A stretch of 64,000 nt of DNA from [Clostridium] scindens. GTDB taxonomy: Bacteria; Bacillota; Clostridia; Lachnospirales; Lachnospiraceae. Shown in pieces: positions 60,122 through 64,000 of the stretch (position 1 is the first letter of the stretch; every line of letters begins with the position of its first letter). The position numbers were made by a program, and so were the translations under genes. The stretch is from the NCBI RefSeq assembly GCF_019597925.1, contig NZ_CP080442.1, positions 1,840,001 to 1,904,000 on the forward strand, read 5' to 3'. The notes beneath the pieces were generated by a model. It had not been told where the DNA came from. It ran no database searches and saw only the letters and a list, made by a program, of their open reading frames with translations.

Positions 60122-60913
60122 ATGAAGAAGAAGTTATTGGCAGCATTTTTATGTCTCGCGATGGCATTCTCACTTGCGGCGTGCGGAGACAGCGATGATG
60201 CGGGAAAGACTGACAAAAAGAAGGACAGCAAAGATGACGGCAAGAAAGTGTACCAGGTTGCCACGGACACGACATTTGCCCCATTTGAATTTGAGAATGA
60301 TGAAGGCGATATGGTAGGCATCGATCTGGATATCCTGGCTGCAATCGCAGAAGACCAGGGATTTGAATACGAGCTGCAGATCGTCGGATTCCAGGCGGCA
60401 GTCAACGCTCTTGAGGCAGGACAGGCCGATGCGGTGATCGCTGGCATGTCTATCACGGATGAAAGAAAAGCGAAGTATGATTTCTCAGATGAATACTATC
60501 AGTCCGGCGTAGGAATGGCAGTAAAGAAGGATTCTGACATTGATTCTTATGAAGACTTAAAGGGCAAGACAGTAGCGGCCAAACTCGGTACGGAAGGCTG
60601 TACATTTGCGGAGTCTATCGCGGACCAGTATGGATTTACGGTGACACAGTTTGAAGATTCTTCTACCATGTACCAGGATGTTATATCCGGAAATACGGTT
60701 GCATGTTTTGAAGATTATCCGGTTATGGGATATGAGATTTCCCGCGGACTGGAACTGAAGCTTCCTTTAGATATGGAAAAAGGCGCGCCTTATGGCTTCG
60801 CCGTTATGAAGGGCGAGAACGCGGAACTTCTTAAGATGTTCAATGCTGGACTTGCAAACCTGAAGGAAAGCGGCAAATATGATGAAATATTAGATACATA
60901 CATTAAGAAGTAG
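60122..60913 (+). CDS. Polar amino-acid ABC transporter substrate-binding lipoprotein
   Basis: This 263-residue family-3 solute-binding protein has a lipoprotein signal with lipobox SLAAC (Cys about 21). Features are a charged linker, the first lobe TDTTFAPFEFENDEGDMVGIDLD, QADAVIAGMSIT and LKGKTVAAKLGTEGC, and the C-terminal YDEILDTYIKK. The binding signature resembles glutamine/cystine-type proteins. It is the first gene of the importer operon. Confidence 0.94.
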   Translation: MKKKLLAAFLCLAMAFSLAACGDSDDAGKTDKKKDSKDDGKKVYQVATDTTFAPFEFENDEGDMVGIDLDILAAIAEDQGFEYELQIVGFQAAVNALEAGQADAVIAGMSITDERKAKYDFSDEYYQSGVGMAVKKDSDIDSYEDLKGKTVAAKLGTEGCTFAESIADQYGFTVTQFEDSSTMYQDVISGNTVACFEDYPVMGYEISRGLELKLPLDMEKGAPYGFAVMKGENAELLKMFNAGLANLKESGKYDEILDTYIKK

Positions 60914-60927
60914 ATAGGAGTCTTACC

Positions 60928-61608
60928 ATGGATATCATTCGAGTACTACAGGAATATTGGCCATCTTTTTGCAAAGCGCTGATGATCACGCTGGAGATGA
61001 CGGTGTTTTCCCTGATCTTTGCGACGATCATCGGAACCATCGTGGGATTATTCAATGTCTCCAAGATCAAGCCGCTGCAATTCATTGCCAATATTTACAT
61101 AGACATTGTCAGAGGAACCCCTCTGCTGGTCCAGGTATTTATCATGTACTATGGACTGACGCAGTTTCTGCAGTTCCAGTGGCCGGCAATCGGAGGATTT
61201 ACATCAGCCTTCGTCGCAGGCGTGGTAACGCTCAGTTTTAATGCCGGAGCCTATATGGCGGAGATCATCCGCGGCGGTATTGAGGCAGTGGATAAGGGGC
61301 AGATGGAAGCAGCAAGGAGTCTGGGCCTTCCTTATAAGAAGGCAATGTGGAAGATTATCCTTCCACAGGCATTCCGCACCATGCTTCCGTCCATCATCAA
61401 CCAGTTTATCATTTCCTTGAAGGATACTTCTTTGATATCTGTAATCGGACCAAGAGAACTGACCCAGAACGGCAAGATCATTGCTGCCAATTCATCCACA
61501 AGGGTTATGGCAATCTGGATTGTTGTAGCGTTATTCTATCTGGTGGTATGCACGATCCTTTCCAGAGTAGCAAAACTGGTAGAGAGGAAGGTGTCATATG
61601 GAAAGTAA
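60928..61608 (+). CDS. Amino-acid ABC transporter permease
   Basis: This 226-residue HisM/GlnP-type permease has five helices, the EAA loop EAARSLGLPYKKAMWKIILPQ (about 131-151) that contacts the ATPase, and the start TLEMTVFSLIFATIIGTIVG. It lies 14 bp after the binding protein and overlaps the ATPase gene by 11 bp. Confidence 0.95.
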   Translation: MDIIRVLQEYWPSFCKALMITLEMTVFSLIFATIIGTIVGLFNVSKIKPLQFIANIYIDIVRGTPLLVQVFIMYYGLTQFLQFQWPAIGGFTSAFVAGVVTLSFNAGAYMAEIIRGGIEAVDKGQMEAARSLGLPYKKAMWKIILPQAFRTMLPSIINQFIISLKDTSLISVIGPRELTQNGKIIAANSSTRVMAIWIVVALFYLVVCTILSRVAKLVERKVSYGK

Positions 61609-62332
61609 GATTAGCGTAAAAGGACTGAAGAAGAATTTTGGCAAGCTTCAGGTATTGAAAGGAATGGATGTGGAGGTAAGAGAAGGCGAGGTCGTATGCC
61701 TCATCGGCCCTTCCGGCTCAGGAAAGAGCACATTTCTCAGATGCCTGAACAGGCTGGAGGATATCACGGACGGAACCGTTGTAGTGGACGGCTACCAGAT
61801 ATCAGATAAAAGCATTGATATCAATAAGGTGAGAGAGAATATCGGCATGGTATTCCAGCATTTTAATCTCTTCCCGCATCTGTCCGTATTGGAAAACATC
61901 ACCATGGCTCCGGTAGAATTAAAGAAGATGTCAAAGGATGAAGCCGATAAGAAGGCAAAGGAACTTCTCAAGACCGTAGGGCTTGAAGAAAAGGCAGATG
62001 TCTATCCGGCGCAGCTTTCCGGCGGACAGAAGCAGCGTGTGGCGATTGCCCGGGCGCTGGCCATGAATCCGGACATCATGCTTTTTGATGAGCCGACTTC
62101 CGCGCTTGACCCAGAGATGGTAGGAGAAGTGCTGGAAGTCATGAAGCGCCTGGCCGCAGAGGGCATGACCATGGTCGTGGTTACTCACGAGATGGGATTT
62201 GCCAAGGAAGTGGCACACAGGGTGATCTTCATGGATGATGGCGTGATCGTGGAAGAAGGGAAGCCAAAAGAAGTTTTTGGCAATCCGCAGAATCCAAGAA
62301 CCATTGATTTCCTGAATAAAGTATTGATCTAG
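61598..62332 (+). CDS. Amino-acid ABC transporter ATP-binding protein (GlnQ-like)
   Basis: This 244-residue ATPase has Walker A GPSGSGKS, signature LSGGQKQR, Walker B IMLFDEPTSALDP and the switch His in VVTHEMGFA, with the Q-loop VFQHFNLFPH. It powers import with the permease and the lipoprotein. The operon is followed by a terminator. Confidence 0.96.
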   Translation: MESKISVKGLKKNFGKLQVLKGMDVEVREGEVVCLIGPSGSGKSTFLRCLNRLEDITDGTVVVDGYQISDKSIDINKVRENIGMVFQHFNLFPHLSVLENITMAPVELKKMSKDEADKKAKELLKTVGLEEKADVYPAQLSGGQKQRVAIARALAMNPDIMLFDEPTSALDPEMVGEVLEVMKRLAAEGMTMVVVTHEMGFAKEVAHRVIFMDDGVIVEEGKPKEVFGNPQNPRTIDFLNKVLI

Positions 62333-62357
62333 CACGCCTGCACGGCAAAGCGCATAA

Positions 62358-62405
62358 GGGCTGGAGATGGAAGCATAATCTGCTTGCATTTCCGGCTCTT
62401 TTTTG
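62358..62405 (+). terminator. Terminator of the amino-acid ABC operon
   Basis: An imperfect hairpin pairs AGGGCTGGA with TCCGGCTCT and AAGCA with TGCTT, followed by T6. G-U pairs and a small asymmetric bulge are present. Confidence 0.65.
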
Positions 62406-62486
62406 TATCATAGGAAACTTTGCTGCATTTCCTTATAAATTCTTTAGAAATGTATTCTATACTGTCCTCATAAGGAGGAATCAGAT

Positions 62487-63200
62487 ATGAATCATACCAT
62501 ACTAGAAACCCAGACATTGACCAAAACATTCCGCAGCCAGGAGGCAGTAAAGAATATTTCCCTGTGCGTCCCTGAAAACTGCGTATATGGCCTGCTTGGC
62601 CCCAACGGGGCAGGCAAGTCTACGCTTCTTAAGATGATCACAGGCATCTTAAGGCCCACATCGGGGCAGATACGCTTCCAGGGCCACCCATGGTCCAGAA
62701 AGGATCTGGCAGACATCGGGGCGCTCGTTGAGACGCCGCCCGTATACGAGAACCTGACGGCATGGGAAAATCTGAAGGTACGCGCCATCATCCTGGGCGT
62801 GCAAGATGAAAGAATCGAAGAGGTGCTGGAACAGGTGGACTTAAAAGATACCGGCAAAAAGAAGGCGGGAGAATTCTCTTTGGGAATGAAGCAAAGACTT
62901 GGAATCGCCATTGCCTTGCTGAACCGACCCAAACTGCTGGTTCTGGATGAGCCGGTGAATGGGCTGGATCCCATCGGCATCCAGGATCTGCGCCAGATGA
63001 TACGAAGATTTCCGGAACAGGGGATTACCGTTATTGTTTCCAGCCATATTCTAAGCGAGATCGAGCAGACGGCAGACTATATCGGGATTATTGCCGGCGG
63101 GACGCTGGGATATCAAGGGGGAATGCCAAAGAAAAACCATCTGGAAGAACTATTTATGAAGATTGCGATGGAGCAGGCGGGGAGGGAGAGAGATGCATAG
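62487..63200 (+). CDS. ABC transporter ATP-binding protein (bacitracin/lantibiotic immunity type)
   Basis: This 237-residue ATPase has Walker A GPNGAGKS, signature FSLGMKQR (the variant usual for BcrA/LanF-type ATPases), Walker B LLVLDEPVNGLDP and VVSSHILSEIE. Such ATPases serve exporters that give resistance to bacitracin or lantibiotics. It overlaps the permease by 8 bp. RBS AAGGAGG. Confidence 0.92.
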   Translation: MNHTILETQTLTKTFRSQEAVKNISLCVPENCVYGLLGPNGAGKSTLLKMITGILRPTSGQIRFQGHPWSRKDLADIGALVETPPVYENLTAWENLKVRAIILGVQDERIEEVLEQVDLKDTGKKKAGEFSLGMKQRLGIAIALLNRPKLLVLDEPVNGLDPIGIQDLRQMIRRFPEQGITVIVSSHILSEIEQTADYIGIIAGGTLGYQGGMPKKNHLEELFMKIAMEQAGRERDA

Positions 63201-63957
63201 ATTTTATAAGGCGGAAAAACTAAAGAATCGTCATTCAGCCATCGGCAGATTAACAATTCTAATGCCGCTTATCAGCGTGATCCTGTCAGCCGTACTGACC
63301 AGCAGATTCTTCACCATTGACAGTTACAACTGGTGGTATATGATGCTGTTTCCAGGGCTCGTAAGCCTGATATGCGGACTTGCGGGACAGCGGGATAAGA
63401 AGATGGGGAACCGTTCCATCCTTACGCTGCCGGAAGATCCAAAGCATGTCTGGGACGGCAAGGTGCTATATGTCATACGAGAAGCCGCTGTGGCTCTGAT
63501 CGTCATATTTGCCGCGTCCGTCGTAATTGCCGCAATCCTTCAAAGAGGCATGCAAATGTCTTTTGCAGTGTATCCGTCCCTGGGAAGCCAGGTGGCGGCG
63601 ACGGCGCTGCTGCTGGTAACGTTTGTCTGGCAGGTGCCATTCTGCCTGATGCTTCAGCAGATTATGGGGATCTTCCCGATGCTGCTTCTAAATATGGGCA
63701 CATACTTCGTCATAGCCGCCACGGCTTCCTTGAAGTCCTATTTCTTCCTGATCCCGCAGGCCATTGCCTCCAGGCTGATGTGCAGCGTGATCGGGGTGCT
63801 TCCCAACGGGCTTCCGGCAAGACCTGGTGAGATGACATTCTCGCCGGAACTGCTGGATACAGGCGCCCTGTTGCCAGGAATCGCCGCCTCCATGCTATGG
63901 CTTGCCGTATTCTGGATAGCCGGAAGGAAACTATATGAAAGGACGGTGAGAGGCTAA
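63193..63957 (+). CDS. ABC permease of the lantibiotic-immunity (MutE/EpiE/LanE) type
   Basis: This 254-residue six-helix permease starts HRFYKAEKLKNRHSAIGRL. It has an SYNWWYMMLFPGLVSLICG region and a variable C-terminus. ATG 63193 is preceded by GGAGGGAGAG. A second permease follows at once, giving the usual F-E-G trio. No lantibiotic precursor gene is visible within the window. Confidence 0.8.
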   Translation: MHRFYKAEKLKNRHSAIGRLTILMPLISVILSAVLTSRFFTIDSYNWWYMMLFPGLVSLICGLAGQRDKKMGNRSILTLPEDPKHVWDGKVLYVIREAAVALIVIFAASVVIAAILQRGMQMSFAVYPSLGSQVAATALLLVTFVWQVPFCLMLQQIMGIFPMLLLNMGTYFVIAATASLKSYFFLIPQAIASRLMCSVIGVLPNGLPARPGEMTFSPELLDTGALLPGIAASMLWLAVFWIAGRKLYERTVRG

Positions 63958-64000
63958 ATGAGAGAAGTATTTCGTACGCTAAGGGCGGAATCCTGGAAGA
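63958..64000 (+). CDS. Second ABC permease (LanG-like), start only
   Basis: The frame begins MREVFRTLRAESWK, similar to the start of the preceding permease (basic residues plus Tyr/Phe), and runs off the window. Its ATG adjoins the previous stop (TAA-ATG). By position it would be the LanG partner. Confidence 0.6.
   Translation, partial: MREVFRTLRAESWK

Noticed and set aside
1..64000. tRNA, rRNA, insertion sequences or prophage genes
   Set aside because: No cloverleaf, 16S/23S motifs, transposase, integrase or phage structural genes were recognised on either strand.

Overview
The window looks like chromosomal DNA of an anaerobic, endospore-forming gut Clostridium of the family Lachnospiraceae, near [Clostridium] scindens or Dorea. 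This is inferred from spoIVA, a class I cyclic-di-GMP riboswitch, the NifU-like/GGGtGRT gene pair and a BaiCD/BaiH-type flavoenzyme. No 16S gene or other decisive marker is present. Housekeeping flanks are moderately GC-rich. The interior of a cell-surface glycan locus (about 26.1-37.7 kb and 40.1-41.3 kb) is clearly AT-rich, as expected for an acquired or exchanged cassette.

Layout. 0-0.6 kb: 3' end of gpsA. 0.7-9.1 kb: a LysR regulator divergent from an operon of a xylose-isomerase-like TIM-barrel enzyme, an Fe-S/FMN/FAD enoate reductase, a shikimate dehydrogenase paralogue and an MFS carrier, then an NCS2-like permease and a convergent type I dehydroquinase. Together they suggest uptake and anaerobic conversion of quinate/shikimate-type compounds. 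9.3-19.9 kb: spoIVA, an SDR protein, lrgAB, a MogA-like gene, an MBL-fold hydrolase, rnhA, rnpB (RNase P RNA), a nitroreductase-pyrB-pyrI operon under a striking promoter-embedded inverted repeat, a CmpB-type membrane protein, pheA and a DUF815 AAA+ ATPase. 20.0-20.6 kb: a small Rpn-tail-like ORF and a PH-like protein.

21.0-41.6 kb: a surface-polysaccharide locus. A c-di-GMP-I riboswitch with its own terminator precedes a 79-codon exported mini-protein. Then follow a PglF/CapD-type dehydratase, a truncated aminotransferase duplicate, the intact aminotransferase, a PglC-like phosphoglycosyl transferase, glycosyltransferases, O-acetyltransferases, a Wzy-like polymerase, a PIG-L deacetylase, a pyruvyl transferase with its F420-dehydrogenase-beta-like partner, a Wzx flippase, UDP-HexNAc dehydrogenase and epimerase (TviB/TviC type), and a MurB paralogue. 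Two genes are interrupted at poly-G tracts (7 G and 9 G). Both would be in frame at 8 G, which suggests slipped-strand phase variation. A third gene, an acetyltransferase, carries an in-frame TGA.

42.0-46.9 kb: polymer length control and wall attachment genes (Wzz/CpsC, class B sortase, LCP ligase, a sortase-anchored surface protein, CpsB-type phosphatase, CpsD-type tyrosine kinase). They probably regulate and attach the polymer made upstream. 46.9-58.5 kb: rqcH, yicC, gmk, rpoZ, rimO, pgsA, cinA, two tandem membrane-anchored GNAT/DUF3298-like proteins, and the NifU-like/GGGtGRT pair. 58.7-64.0 kb: a small membrane protein, a ComEC-like MBL hydrolase, a polar amino-acid ABC importer, and the start of a lantibiotic-immunity-type ABC exporter that runs off the window.
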